64,000 nucleotides of DNA from Microbacterium caowuchunii (GTDB lineage: Bacteria > Actinomycetota > Actinomycetes > Actinomycetales > Microbacteriaceae): contig NZ_CP044231.1 in NCBI RefSeq assembly GCF_008727755.1, positions 2,232,001 through 2,296,000 of the forward strand, in the 5' to 3' direction. The position numbers and the translations under genes are program-made. Within the stretch, counting starts at the first letter, position 1. Every line of letters begins with the position of its first letter. The notes under the pieces are model-generated. The model was not told the origin of the DNA and ran no database searches. It worked only from the letters and a program-made list of their open reading frames with translations. This document shows, piece after piece, positions 50,505-59,820 of the stretch.

Positions 50505-51847
50505 CGGTTCCCACCCCCCTCGATCTCGCTGCGCACATCCGTGTCGGCATCCGCCGGCACCGGTCGCGGGGTGAACCGGACCCGGTCCACGCGACGACCG
50601 TCCATACGCACGACGGTCATGGTCCCGTCCTCGATCTCCAGCTCGTCCCCGACGCGGGGGATGCGGCCGAGCTCACTCATCAGGAATCCGCCGATCGTGT
50701 CGTAGACGTCGCCCTCCGGCACCCGCACGCCGGTGCGGTCGCGCAGTTCGTCGGGGCGGAGTGCTGCGGAGAACGTGAGCGAGTCCGCCCCGCGGACCAC
50801 TTCGGCACGACGGCGGTCGTGCTCGTCGAGCACCTCCCCGACGATCTCCTCGACGAGGTCCTCGAGGGTCACGACGCCCGCCGTCCCCCCGTACTCGTCC
50901 ACGACGATGGCCATCTGGTACCCACGGGCGCGCAGCTCCGCGACGAGCACGTCGAGGTGCACGGTCTCCGGGACGCGCAGCGGCTCGCTGGCGAGGGCGG
51001 CTGCGGGCACGTCGGAGCGGCGGTCCCGGGGCACGCTCACGGCGGCCTTGAGATGCACGATGCCCACGATGTCGTCCATCGATTCGCCGTACACCGGGAA
51101 GCGGCTGTGTCCCGTGGTGCGCGCGAGCTGCACGACGTCCTCGGCGGAGTCCGCTGCGGCCACGGCGTGGATCCGCGGCCGCGGTGTCATCACGTCGTCG
51201 GCGCTCAGACGCGCGAAGGTGAGGCTCCGATCCAGCAGCGAGGCGGTGTCCTTCTCCAGCACGCCGGCGCTGGCCGAGCGGCGGACGAGACTCGACAGCT
51301 CCTCCGCGGTGCGGGCGCCCGACAGCTCTTCCTTGGGCTCGATCCCCATCCCGCGGAGGATGCCGTTCGCGCTGCCGTTGAGCACCTTGACCGCAGGACG
51401 GAACACCATGGTGAAGGCGACCTGGAAGGGCATGACCAGCTTTGCCGTCTGACGGGGAACGGCGAGGGCGAAGTTCTTCGGCACGAGCTCGCCGAGGATC
51501 ATCGAGAACACCGTCGCGATCGTGATGCCGACCACGGCGGACAATCCGCGCACGACGCCGTCGGGCATGCCCCAGGTGATGAGCACCGGCCGCAGCAGGT
51601 TGGAGATCGCCGGTTCCATCGTGTAACCGGTCAGCAGGGTCGTGAGCGTGATGCCCAGCTGCGCGCTGCTGAGGTGCGTCGAGGTGATCCGCAGGGCCGA
51701 GATGGTGAGCGCGAGCCGGCTCTCACCGGCCTTCTGCCGGGATTCCAGGTCGGCGCGGTCGAGGTTGACCAGCGCGAACTCGCTCGCGACGAACAATCCG
51801 GTGCCGACGGTGAGCAACAGCCCCACGCCCAGCATGATGTAGTCCAT
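50501..51847 (-). CDS. Hemolysin-family/CNNM protein with CBS and CorC_HlyC domains (first of pair)
   Basis: 448 residues: a DUF21/CNNM membrane domain (FVASEFALVNLDRADLESRQKAGESR, ILGELVPKNFALAVP), two CBS domains (DDVMTPRPRIHAV...; MAIVVDEYGGTAGVVTLEDLVEEIVGEV) and a C-terminal CorC_HlyC domain (DTIGGFLMSELGRIPRVGDELE). Probably involved in divalent cation homeostasis. The ATG at 51847 is favoured over a GTG one codon earlier because GAGGGA then lies 7 nt upstream. It leads a two-gene operon with a shorter paralogue. Confidence 0.88.
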   Translation of the reverse strand: MDYIMLGVGLLLTVGTGLFVASEFALVNLDRADLESRQKAGESRLALTISALRITSTHLSSAQLGITLTTLLTGYTMEPAISNLLRPVLITWGMPDGVVRGLSAVVGITIATVFSMILGELVPKNFALAVPRQTAKLVMPFQVAFTMVFRPAVKVLNGSANGILRGMGIEPKEELSGARTAEELSSLVRRSASAGVLEKDTASLLDRSLTFARLSADDVMTPRPRIHAVAAADSAEDVVQLARTTGHSRFPVYGESMDDIVGIVHLKAAVSVPRDRRSDVPAAALASEPLRVPETVHLDVLVAELRARGYQMAIVVDEYGGTAGVVTLEDLVEEIVGEVLDEHDRRRAEVVRGADSLTFSAALRPDELRDRTGVRVPEGDVYDTIGGFLMSELGRIPRVGDELEIEDGTMTVVRMDGRRVDRVRFTPRPVPADADTDVRSEIEGGGNR

Positions 51848-51956
51848 CACGCGGTCCCTCCCTCACGGGAGACGGGTCGGTGGGGCAAGGGTCTACTGGG
51901 GGGGTCGTCCATCGTGCCGACCAGCTTATCGTTGCCGGGCACGCCCGCGCCTGTGC

Positions 51957-51984
51957 CTTCCCCGCATCCGCATGCCGGGGGAAG
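51957..51984 (-). terminator. Imperfect hairpin after guaB1
   Basis: CTTCCCCGCAT pairs with ATGCCGGGGGAAG around ccgc, with a small bulge. It is placed 20 bases beyond the guaB1 stop in the direction of transcription. The rest of the 157-base gap shows no other feature. Confidence 0.45.
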
Positions 51985-52004
51985 AGGATCGCGCGCGCGA
52001 CCCG

Positions 52005-53462
52005 TCACCAGCTGACCGGCAGCGCCTTGCCCTCTTCGTAGCCCGAGGCCGACTGCAGCCCGACCAGGGCACGGTCGTGGAAGTCCGCGACCGTCGCGGC
52101 ACCGGCGTAGGTGAAAGAGGAGCGCACCCCGGAGGTGATCATGTCGAGCAGGTCCTCGAGGCCCGGCCGCAGCGGATCCAGGTAGATCCGGGAGGAGGAG
52201 ATGCCTTCGGCGAACAGCTCCTTCCGGGCGCGTTCGTACGCGTCGAGCCGGCCGAACCGCGCCTGGACGGCCTTGGTCGATGCCATCCCCCACGATTCCT
52301 TGTAGACCCGGCCGTCCGCATCCGTGCGCAGCTCCCCCGGTGCCTCGATCGTCCCCGCGAACCAGGATCCGATCATGACGGATGCCGCGCCGGCGGCGAG
52401 GGCGAGCGCGACGTCGCGGGGGTAGCGAACCCCGCCGTCCGCCCACACGTGCGCGCCGCGTTCCCGTGCCGCCTGAGCGGTCTCCAGCACTGCGGAGAAC
52501 TGCGGGCGGCCGACCGCCGTCATCATCCGCGTCGTGCACATGGCGCCGGGACCGACACCGACCTTCAGGATCGATGCGCCGGCGGAGACGAGATCGGCCA
52601 CGCCGTCGGCGGTGACGATGTTCCCCGCCACGATCGGGAGGCCCAGACCTGCATCCGACACCGATCCGAGGGCCCGCAGCATCCCCTCCTGGTGCCCGTG
52701 GGCGGTGTCGAGCACGAGCACGTCGACGCCCGCCCCGGCCAGCGCGCGGGCCTTCTCGGCCACGTCGCCGTTGATGCCGATCGCTGCGGCGACGATGAGC
52801 CGCCCCTCCCGGTCCACCGCGGGGCGGTAGATGGTCGACCGGAGGGCGGTGCGCTGCGTGAGCGTCCCCACCAGCCATCCGTGCTCCAGCACGCACACGG
52901 TCTCCGCGTCCGCCGCGACCAGGACGTCGAAGGCCGCCCGGGCATCGGCCACGTCGTCCGCGTCGATCGCGACCGGTCGGCCACGCACGAGATCCCCCAG
53001 CACCGCATCCGGCAGCGCGGTGGCCAGTCGCGACGCCGCCACGACGCCGGTGATCGCATCTATGGACAGGCGTTCGGCGGAGGGGTCCGCGACGACGATG
53101 GCGTGTCCCGTGGTGGAGGGCAGGAGCCGAGACGCGTCCGCGACGGTCGCGTGCGGCGGCAGGACGAGAGGCGTGTCCCAGCGCACCGGGCGGCTCTTGA
53201 CCCAGCGGATGGCGGCGTCCAGCTCCTGCAACGGCATGTCCTGCGGCAGGACGCCGAGGCCGCCCCGCCGGGCGAGCGTGGCGGCGAGCCGCGCGCCGGT
53301 CACCGAGTTCATGTTGGCCGACACGATCGGCAGCGTGGCGCTCGTCCCGTCGCCCGGCGAGAGGTCGACATCCAGCCGGCTACCCACCGCCGACCGGCGC
53401 GGGATGAGGAACACATCCGAGTAGGTCAGATCGAGCGCGGGGGCGTCGCCGTTGAAGTCCAT
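52005..53462 (-). CDS. guaB1: GuaB1 family IMP dehydrogenase-related protein (GMP reductase type)
   Basis: 485 residues of the IMPDH/GMPR barrel with two CBS domains inserted. The Cys loop is GVGPGAMCTTRMM with the catalytic Cys near residue 307, and IVSANMNSVTG and WADGGVRYPRDVALALAAGA are family motifs. Actinobacterial GuaB1 is annotated as an IMPDH paralogue, but the mycobacterial enzyme has GMP reductase activity, which I take as the likely role here. The ATG at 53460-53462 is used; an extension of about 77 codons in the same frame has no family character. Divergent from kgd. Confidence 0.88.
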   Translation of the reverse strand: MDFNGDAPALDLTYSDVFLIPRRSAVGSRLDVDLSPGDGTSATLPIVSANMNSVTGARLAATLARRGGLGVLPQDMPLQELDAAIRWVKSRPVRWDTPLVLPPHATVADASRLLPSTTGHAIVVADPSAERLSIDAITGVVAASRLATALPDAVLGDLVRGRPVAIDADDVADARAAFDVLVAADAETVCVLEHGWLVGTLTQRTALRSTIYRPAVDREGRLIVAAAIGINGDVAEKARALAGAGVDVLVLDTAHGHQEGMLRALGSVSDAGLGLPIVAGNIVTADGVADLVSAGASILKVGVGPGAMCTTRMMTAVGRPQFSAVLETAQAARERGAHVWADGGVRYPRDVALALAAGAASVMIGSWFAGTIEAPGELRTDADGRVYKESWGMASTKAVQARFGRLDAYERARKELFAEGISSSRIYLDPLRPGLEDLLDMITSGVRSSFTYAGAATVADFHDRALVGLQSASGYEEGKALPVSW

Positions 53463-53463
53463 G

Positions 53464-53491
53464 TCTGTCAAGGTTAGCGATTCCTGACAGA
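53464..53491. promoter_or_regulatory. 7-bp inverted repeat in the guaB1-kgd divergent region
   Basis: TCTGTCA (53464-53470) and TGACAGA (53485-53491) with a 14-nt spacer, immediately upstream of the guaB1 start. TAACCT inside it on the minus strand could be the guaB1 -10 (8 nt before the ATG), and GATAAT at 53495-53500 could be a rightward -10 for kgd. Operator-like; no regulator can be named. Confidence 0.35.
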
Positions 53492-53637
53492 ACGGATAAT
53501 GCTGCGGCTTGTTTCCTGCTATGCGGGCTGCTCCCGGCTCCCGGGGGGCGAGACTGGGATACCCTTGGTACTCGTGCGTGTGGGCCACTGGCGGCCCTGC
53601 ACGGCCGCAGAATTCACACGAAAGCAGGCGATCGAGG

Positions 53638-56600
53638 GTGTCGAGCCAAGTGACAGGCGTCGGGGTGTCGAACGACGGAGAGTTCGGGGCCAATGAGTGG
53701 CTGGTGGAGGAACTCTACGAGCAGTTCAAGGTCGACAAGAATTCCGTCGACAAGTCCTGGTGGCCGATCCTCGAGGCGTACACGCCCGCTGATCTGAGCG
53801 CCGCGACCGAGGCCAAGCAGGATGCACTGCAGACGGGCAGCGCCGCACCGGCGCCCACCGGAAGCGAACCGCATCCGGTGACCGCCCCCATCCCGGTGAT
53901 CGGCGCGCCGCCCGTTGCGCGCACCACGGCGAAGCCGGCCGCCCCGCAGCCCATCCCGGCGCAGGCGCCGCGCCCCCGCCCGTCCGACCCGGCCGCGGCC
54001 GTCGAGGAAGACACCGTCACGCCGCTGCGCGGCATGACCAAGACCCTCGCGGCGAACATGGACCAGTCCCTCACGGTCCCCACCGCGACGAGCGTCCGCA
54101 CGGTCCCGGCGAAGCTGATGATCGACAACCGCATCGTCATCAACAACCACATGTCGCGCACCCGCGGCGGCAAGGTGAGCTTCACGCACATCATCGGCTG
54201 GGCGCTGATCCAGGCGCTGAAGGAGTTCCCGAGCCAGAACGTGTTCTACGCGGAGGTCGACGGCAAGCCCTCGGTCGTCGCCCCGGCGCACGTCAACCTC
54301 GGCATCGCGATCGACCTGCCCAAGCCGGACGGCACCCGCGCGCTGCTCGTCCCGAGCATCAAGCGCGCCGAGGCGCTGTCGTTCACCGAGTTCCTCGCCT
54401 CGTACGAGGACCTCGTCAAGCGTGCCCGAGCCAACAAGCTCACCGGCGCGGACTTCCAGGGCACCACGCTCTCCCTGACCAACCCCGGCGGGATCGGCAC
54501 CGTGCACTCGGTGCCCCGTCTCATGAAGGGGCAGGGCTGCATCATCGGTGCGGGCGCCCTCGAGTACCCGGCCGAGTTCCAGGGGTCGAGCGACAAGACG
54601 CTCACCGAGCTCGGCATCGGCAAGACGATCACCCTGACCAGCACCTACGACCACCGCGTCATCCAGGGTGCCGGATCGGGCGAGTTCCTCAAGAAGGTGC
54701 ACGAGCTGCTCATCGGGCAGCGCGGGTTCTACGAGGAGATCTTCGCCGCGCTGCGCATCCCGTACGCTCCGATCCACTGGGCCAACGACATCAACGTCGA
54801 CGTCGCCGAGCGCATCGACAAGGGTGCACGCGTCCAGGAGCTCATCAACGCCTTCCGCGTGCGTGGGCACATGATGGCCGACATCGATCCCCTCGAGTAC
54901 GTGCAGCGCACGCACCCCGACCTCGAGATCGAGAGCCACGGACTGACGTTCTGGGACCTCGACCGCGAGTTCGTCACCGGCGGCTTCGGCGGCAAGCGCA
55001 TCATGAAGCTGCGCGACATCCTCGGCGTGCTGCGCGACTCCTACTGCCGCACCACGGGCGTGGAGTACATGCACATCCACGACCCCGCCCAGCGCAAGTG
55101 GTTCCAGGACAACCTGGAGGTCAAGTACCAGAAACCCGGTCACGACGAGCAGCTGCGCATCCTCTCGAAGCTCAACGAGGCGGAGGCCTTCGAGACCTTC
55201 CTGCAGACCAAGTACGTGGGCCAGAAGCGCTTCAGCCTCGAGGGCGGCGAGTCCGTCATCCCGCTGCTCGACGAGATCCTGCAGGGTGCGGCCGCGGCCG
55301 GCCTCGACGGTGCCGCCATCGGCATGGCGCACCGCGGTCGTCTGAACGTCCTGACCAACATCGCCGGCAAGACCTACGGCCAGGTGTTCCGCGAGTTCGA
55401 GGGCACGAGCCTGCCGGGCAACAAGCGCGGCTCCGGCGACGTGAAGTACCACCTCGGCACCGAGGGCGTGTTCCAGTCCGACCGGGACGAGGAGCTCCCC
55501 GTCGTCCTGGCGGCGAACCCCTCCCACCTCGAGACCGTGGACGGAGTCCTCGAGGGCATCGTGCGCGCGAAGCAGGACCGCAAGCCCGTGGGCACGTTCT
55601 CCTGGCTGCCGATCCTCGTGCACGGCGACGCCGCGTTCGCCGGACAGGGCGTCGTGGTCGAGACGCTGCAGATGTCGCAGCTGCGCGGTTACCGCACCGG
55701 CGGCACCATCCACGTCATCATCAACAACCAGCTCGGCTTCACGACGCTCCCCGTCGACTCGCGCACCTCGGTGTACGCGACGGACGTGGCCAAGACGATC
55801 CAGGCGCCGATCCTGCACGTGAACGGCGACGACCCGGAAGCCGTGGTCCGCGCCGCCGAGCTGGCCTTCCGCTACCGCCAGGAGTTCCACCGCGACATCG
55901 TGGTCGACCTCGTCTGCTACCGCCGTCGGGGCCACAACGAGGGCGACGACCCGTCGATGACGCAGCCCCTCATGACGAACCTCGTCGAGGCCAAGCGCTC
56001 GGTCCGTCGCCTCTACACGGAATCGCTCGTCGGACGCGGTGACATCACCGAAGAGGAGTACGAGCAGGCCAAGCGGGATTTCCAGGACCGCCTGGAGGTC
56101 GCCTTCGCCGAGACCCACGAGGCCGAGACGGGCACGCACACGATCGTGGCCGAGGAGGCCGAGGTGGAGCCCGCGAGCGGCGAGCCCGAGACGACCGGCG
56201 TCTCCACCGAGGTCGTGCACGTGATCGGCGACGCGTTCGTCAACAAGCCCGATGGCTTCACGGTGCACTCGAAGCTCCAGCAGCTCCTCGACAAGCGCCA
56301 CGCCATGAGCCGCAACGGCGGCATCGACTGGGCGTTCGGCGAGCTCCTCGCCTTCGGTTCGCTGCTCATGGAGGGCACGCCGGTCCGCCTCGCCGGACAG
56401 GACTCGCGTCGTGGCACGTTCGTGCAGCGTCACGCCGTGTTCCACGACCGGGCGAACGGTCAGGAGTGGCTGCCGCTGGTCAACCTCACCGAGAACCAGG
56501 GCCGGTTCTTCATCTACGACTCGCTGCTCAGCGAGTACGCCGCGCTCGCGTTCGAGTACGGCTACTCAGTGGAGCGTCCCGATGCCCTCGTGCTCTGGGA

Positions 56601-57345
56601 GGCGCAGTTCGGCGACTTCGTCGACGGCGCCCAGACCGTGATCGACACCTACCTGTCGTCTGCGGACCAGAAGTGGGGTCAGCAGTCCTCCGTCGTGCTG
56701 CTCCTGCCGCACGGCTACGAGGGCGCCGGCCCCGACCACTCCTCCGCACGCATCGAGCGGTTCCTGCAGATGTGCGCCCAGGACAACATGGTGGTCGCAC
56801 GACCCTCGACGCCCGCGTCGTACTTCCACCTGCTGCGCCGCCAGGCCTACGCGCGTCCGCGGAAGCCCCTGATCGTGTTCACCCCGAAGGCCATGCTGCG
56901 TCTGCGTGATGCGACGAGCCCTGTCGAGGAGTTCACCGAGGGCCGCTTCCAGCCGGTGCTGGACGACTCGCGCGAGCTCGATCGGAGCCGGGTGAAGCGG
57001 GTGCTCCTGCACGCCGGCAAGATCCACTGGGATCTGCGCGCCGATCTGCAGAAGAACCCGAACCCGGAGATCGCGCTGGTCCGGATGGAGCAGTACTACC
57101 CCGCTCCGGTGGACGAGCTCAACGCGATCATCGACAGCTACCCGAACGCCGAGCTGGTCTGGGTCCAGGAGGAGCCGGAGAACCAGGGCGCGTGGCCCTT
57201 CATCGCCCTGGAGGTCGTCAAGCACCTGCACGGGCGCACCATCCGGGTCGTTTCCCGCGTAGCTTCCGCTTCGTCGGCCGCGGGATCGGCGAAGGTGCAC
57301 CAGGTCGAGCAGACGGCCCTGCTCGCGAAGGCCCTCACGCTCTGA
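53638..57345 (+). CDS. kgd: Multifunctional 2-oxoglutarate metabolism enzyme (2-oxoglutarate decarboxylase/dehydrogenase E1 with E2 domain)
   Basis: 1235 residues, the actinobacterial Kgd/OdhA fusion. It has an N-terminal E1 helix (NEWLVEELYEQFKVDKNSVDKSWW), a Pro/Ala-rich linker, an E2-type succinyltransferase core (about 110-400) with active-site TYDHRVIQGAGSGEF near 337, then a thiamine-dependent E1 (about 410-1235) with GMAHRGRLNVL and the ThDP motif near 728 (NGDDPEAVVRAAE...). The E2 part lacks a lipoyl domain, so lipoate must come from another E2, as in Corynebacterium and Mycobacterium. Start: GTG 53638 (VSSQVTG), preferred by similarity; other GTGs lie downstream. Confidence 0.94.
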   Translation: MSSQVTGVGVSNDGEFGANEWLVEELYEQFKVDKNSVDKSWWPILEAYTPADLSAATEAKQDALQTGSAAPAPTGSEPHPVTAPIPVIGAPPVARTTAKPAAPQPIPAQAPRPRPSDPAAAVEEDTVTPLRGMTKTLAANMDQSLTVPTATSVRTVPAKLMIDNRIVINNHMSRTRGGKVSFTHIIGWALIQALKEFPSQNVFYAEVDGKPSVVAPAHVNLGIAIDLPKPDGTRALLVPSIKRAEALSFTEFLASYEDLVKRARANKLTGADFQGTTLSLTNPGGIGTVHSVPRLMKGQGCIIGAGALEYPAEFQGSSDKTLTELGIGKTITLTSTYDHRVIQGAGSGEFLKKVHELLIGQRGFYEEIFAALRIPYAPIHWANDINVDVAERIDKGARVQELINAFRVRGHMMADIDPLEYVQRTHPDLEIESHGLTFWDLDREFVTGGFGGKRIMKLRDILGVLRDSYCRTTGVEYMHIHDPAQRKWFQDNLEVKYQKPGHDEQLRILSKLNEAEAFETFLQTKYVGQKRFSLEGGESVIPLLDEILQGAAAAGLDGAAIGMAHRGRLNVLTNIAGKTYGQVFREFEGTSLPGNKRGSGDVKYHLGTEGVFQSDRDEELPVVLAANPSHLETVDGVLEGIVRAKQDRKPVGTFSWLPILVHGDAAFAGQGVVVETLQMSQLRGYRTGGTIHVIINNQLGFTTLPVDSRTSVYATDVAKTIQAPILHVNGDDPEAVVRAAELAFRYRQEFHRDIVVDLVCYRRRGHNEGDDPSMTQPLMTNLVEAKRSVRRLYTESLVGRGDITEEEYEQAKRDFQDRLEVAFAETHEAETGTHTIVAEEAEVEPASGEPETTGVSTEVVHVIGDAFVNKPDGFTVHSKLQQLLDKRHAMSRNGGIDWAFGELLAFGSLLMEGTPVRLAGQDSRRGTFVQRHAVFHDRANGQEWLPLVNLTENQGRFFIYDSLLSEYAALAFEYGYSVERPDALVLWEAQFGDFVDGAQTVIDTYLSSADQKWGQQSSVVLLLPHGYEGAGPDHSSARIERFLQMCAQDNMVVARPSTPASYFHLLRRQAYARPRKPLIVFTPKAMLRLRDATSPVEEFTEGRFQPVLDDSRELDRSRVKRVLLHAGKIHWDLRADLQKNPNPEIALVRMEQYYPAPVDELNAIIDSYPNAELVWVQEEPENQGAWPFIALEVVKHLHGRTIRVVSRVASASSAAGSAKVHQVEQTALLAKALTL

Positions 57346-57363
57346 GGCCCGCCCGCACGCGGA

Positions 57364-57405
57364 ATCGCCGCGCCACCGATCCGAGAGGATCAGGGGCGCG
57401 GCGAT
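57364..57405 (+). terminator. Terminator of kgd
   Basis: ATCGCCGCGCC (57364-57374) pairs with GGCGCGGCGAT (57395-57405), an 11-bp stem; inside it GATCC pairs with GGATC around gaga. No U-tract. Confidence 0.7.
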
Positions 57406-57455
57406 CTGCATGTGGGCGCGTCAGGCGGGCGATGCGTGGCGGCGGCACCCCCAGC

Positions 57456-57520
57456 CCGCCCGGACGGGCTCAGCCGCCGGCCTGGACGGGTTCAGCCGCC
57501 CGCCAAGACGGGCAGGGCGG
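57456..57520. repeat. Imperfect 22-bp tandem repeat between kgd and rsrA
   Basis: About 2.7 copies of a CC-rich unit centred on GACGGG-YTCAGCCG. Each copy contains a small CCCG...CGGG palindrome, so the region may serve as a terminator for the leftward rsrA transcript. Confidence 0.45.
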
Positions 57521-57529
57521 CGCGAAGGG

Positions 57530-57775
57530 TCAGTGGTGGGTGGCCTGAGCGGTCCGCAGACGGCTCAGCACGAGGTCACGCAGCTCCTCCGGTGCGGCCT
57601 CCCGGCATGCGCGTGCGACGACCTCGGTGAGGGTGCGCGCCACGAGCGCCTCGTCCCGGCACTCGGCGCACGTCGCCAAGTGCTCGGTGATGTCCGTGTG
57701 CTCCGTGTGGCAGACCTCGTTCCGGAGGTATTCCTCGAGGTCCCGACGTGCCTTCTCACAACCGCAATCGGTCAT
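57530..57775 (-). CDS. rsrA: Mycothiol-system anti-sigma factor (RsrA/RshA type)
   Basis: 81-residue zinc-binding anti-sigma factor. The ZAS motif His32-x3-Cys36-x2-Cys39 ([12 protein letters not shown]) is intact, with an upstream Cys22 and N-terminal Cys4 and Cys6. In this family zinc loss and disulfide formation under thiol oxidation release the sigma factor. The ATG overlaps the sigH stop (ATGA), so sigma and anti-sigma are made in a coupled ratio. Confidence 0.92.
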   Translation of the reverse strand: MTDCGCEKARRDLEEYLRNEVCHTEHTDITEHLATCAECRDEALVARTLTEVVARACREAAPEELRDLVLSRLRTAQATHH

Positions 57776-58425
57776 TTCCCGCTCCTGGATGCCGACGGGG
57801 TGATGCCCCGTTCCTGCGCGTATTCGGCAAGCAGCTCCCGAAGCATGCGCCTGCCACGATGCAGGCGGCTCATGACTGTGCCGATGGGTGTCTTCATGAT
57901 GTCCGCGATCTCCTGGTACGCGAAGCCCTCCACATCCGCGAGGTACACCGCCATCCGGAAGTCCTCGGGGATCGACTGCAGCGCGTCCTTGACGACGGAA
58001 GCGGGCATGCGGTCGATGGCCTCCGCCTCGGCGGATCGCGAGCGCGTGGCGGTCGTCGACTCGGCGCCGCCCATCTGCCAGTCCTCGAGGTCGTCGATGG
58101 CGCTCTGATAGGGCTCGCGCTGCTTCTTGCGGTACGTGTTGATGTAGGTGTTGGTCAGGATGCGGTACAGCCACGCCTTGAGGTTCGTCCCCTGCGTGAA
58201 CGTGGCCCAGGAGGAGTAGGCCTTCACGAAGGTCTCCTGCACCAGGTCGGCCGCGTCCGCGGGATTGCGCGTCATACGCATCGCCGCCGCATAGAGCTGA
58301 TCCATGAAGGGCAGCGCCTGTTCCTCGAACTGTGTGCGCGTGTCCGCGTGAGCCTGGTCGTCCATCATGGGCCAGTCTACGGCCGCGTCGATGCCCGACC
58401 AGCGTCTCTCCAGCACCGCGTTCAT
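57772..58425 (-). CDS. sigH: ECF RNA polymerase sigma factor SigH/SigR type
   Basis: 217 residues. Region 2 ([65 protein letters not shown]) and region 4 ([48 protein letters not shown]) match SigH of M. tuberculosis and SigR of Streptomyces almost word for word, so it should direct the thiol-oxidative stress response. GAAAGGA lies 7 nt before the ATG at 58425; a second in-frame Met about 20 codons later is an alternative. The 57-base divergent gap to aroA contains no obvious GGAAT-N18-GTT site on this strand. Confidence 0.95.
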   Translation of the reverse strand: MNAVLERRWSGIDAAVDWPMMDDQAHADTRTQFEEQALPFMDQLYAAAMRMTRNPADAADLVQETFVKAYSSWATFTQGTNLKAWLYRILTNTYINTYRKKQREPYQSAIDDLEDWQMGGAESTTATRSRSAEAEAIDRMPASVVKDALQSIPEDFRMAVYLADVEGFAYQEIADIMKTPIGTVMSRLHRGRRMLRELLAEYAQERGITPSASRSGK

Positions 58426-58469
58426 GCACGTCCTTTCCCGCGAATCACTCTCTCGGCGAGGGCGTTCAG

Positions 58470-58475
58470 TAGGGT
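58470..58475 (+). promoter_or_regulatory. -10 element (TAGGGT) of aroA-rsgA
   Basis: TAGGGT with a 7-nt spacer to the ATG at 58483, so nearly or fully leaderless. Confidence 0.45.
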
Positions 58476-58482
58476 GGAACCG

Positions 58483-59820
58483 ATGAGCGCCGACCGCTAT
58501 TCCCCCCAGCCCACCGAGGCCGCTCCCTGGCAGGCCCCGCGGGCCGCCCGTCCGCTGCATGCGGTCGTCGCCGTGCCGGGATCGAAGTCCCTCACCAACC
58601 GCGAACTCGTGCTCGCCGCCCTGGCCGACGCGCCCAGCACCATCCATGCTCCGTTGCACTCGGACGACTCGGTACGCATGATCCGTGCGCTCGCCTCCCT
58701 CGGCGTGATCGTCGAGCCCATCGCCGGCACGGGCGCCTTCGGCGACGACCTGCGGGTCACTCCCCCGGAGCGCATCCCGGGGGGCGGCACCGTCGACTGC
58801 GGCCAGGCCGGGACCGTCATGCGCTTCGTCACGCCGCTCGCCGGATTCGCCACCGGTGACGTCACCGTCACGGCACACGCCAGCGCGCTGCACCGCCCGA
58901 TGGGCGAGATGATCCGGGCGTTGCGCGAGGTCGGCGTGGACATCGACGACAGCGGCACCTGGGCACTGCCCTTCCTCGTGCGCGGCCGCGGGCACGTCCG
59001 CGGCGGCGAGGTGACGATCGACGCGAGCGCGTCCAGCCAGTTCGTCTCCGGTCTCCTGCTGTCCGCCGCCCGGTTCGACGTCGGGATGCAGCTCATCCAC
59101 CAGGGTTCGCGGTTGCCGAGCGTGCCGCACATCGACATGACGGTCGAGGCGCTGTCCCATCGCGGCGTGCACGTCGAGCGCCCCGCCCCGGGCCAGTGGA
59201 TCGTGCCCCCGGGCCCCATCCGCGCGAAGGACGTGGCGATCGAGCCGGACCTGTCCAACGCCGCCCCCTTCCTCGCCGCCGCCCTCGTCACCGGCGGTCA
59301 GGTCGCCGTCCTGGGGTGGCCGGCGCACTCCACCCAGCCGGGCGCGCAGCTGCCGGAGCTGCTCTCGGCCTTCGGCGCCCGCTGCGTCCGCCGGCACGGC
59401 ATGCTCACCGTCACCGGCGGCAACCGGATCAGTGCCGTGGATCTGGACCTCTCAGCGGTCGGTGAGCTCACCCCCACCCTGGTCGGCCTGGCGCTGTTCG
59501 CGGACGGACCGTCCACCTTCACCGGCATCGGGCACATCCGTGGCCACGAGACCGACCGGATCGCGGCGCTCGTCGGCGATATCCGCGCGATCGGCGGCGA
59601 GGCGGAGGAGCTGCCCGATGGCATCCGGGTGATCCCCCGTGCGCTCACCGGCGGGCTCTGGCGCGCCCACCACGACCACCGGATGGCGACCACGGGAGCC
59701 CTCGTCGGGCTCGGAGTCCCCGACGTCCACGTGGACGACATCGGCACCACCGCGAAGACCATGCCCGAGTTCCCGGAGCTCTGGCGCCGCATGCTCGACG
59801 GTGAGGACGCGTCCGCGTGA
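58483..59820 (+). CDS. aroA: 3-phosphoshikimate 1-carboxyvinyltransferase (EPSP synthase)
   Basis: 445 residues. [18 protein letters not shown] (Lys about 35), [39 protein letters not shown] and DHRMATT are the family motifs. Transfers the enolpyruvyl group of PEP to shikimate-3-phosphate in aromatic amino acid synthesis. Its stop overlaps the rsgA start (GTGA). Gene order sigH/aroA/rsgA resembles that of Mycobacterium. Confidence 0.95.
   Translation: MSADRYSPQPTEAAPWQAPRAARPLHAVVAVPGSKSLTNRELVLAALADAPSTIHAPLHSDDSVRMIRALASLGVIVEPIAGTGAFGDDLRVTPPERIPGGGTVDCGQAGTVMRFVTPLAGFATGDVTVTAHASALHRPMGEMIRALREVGVDIDDSGTWALPFLVRGRGHVRGGEVTIDASASSQFVSGLLLSAARFDVGMQLIHQGSRLPSVPHIDMTVEALSHRGVHVERPAPGQWIVPPGPIRAKDVAIEPDLSNAAPFLAAALVTGGQVAVLGWPAHSTQPGAQLPELLSAFGARCVRRHGMLTVTGGNRISAVDLDLSAVGELTPTLVGLALFADGPSTFTGIGHIRGHETDRIAALVGDIRAIGGEAEELPDGIRVIPRALTGGLWRAHHDHRMATTGALVGLGVPDVHVDDIGTTAKTMPEFPELWRRMLDGEDASA

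Noticed and set aside
53463..53693. 77-codon N-terminal extension of guaB1 containing CEFCGRAG
   Set aside because: It runs through the divergent promoter region and into the kgd start. The family N-terminus begins at MDFNGDAPALDLTYSDV.
53614..56445. 943-codon open frame antisense to kgd
   Set aside because: Typical complementary-frame artefact of strong GC3 bias; no motif, and the sense strand is a clear Kgd.
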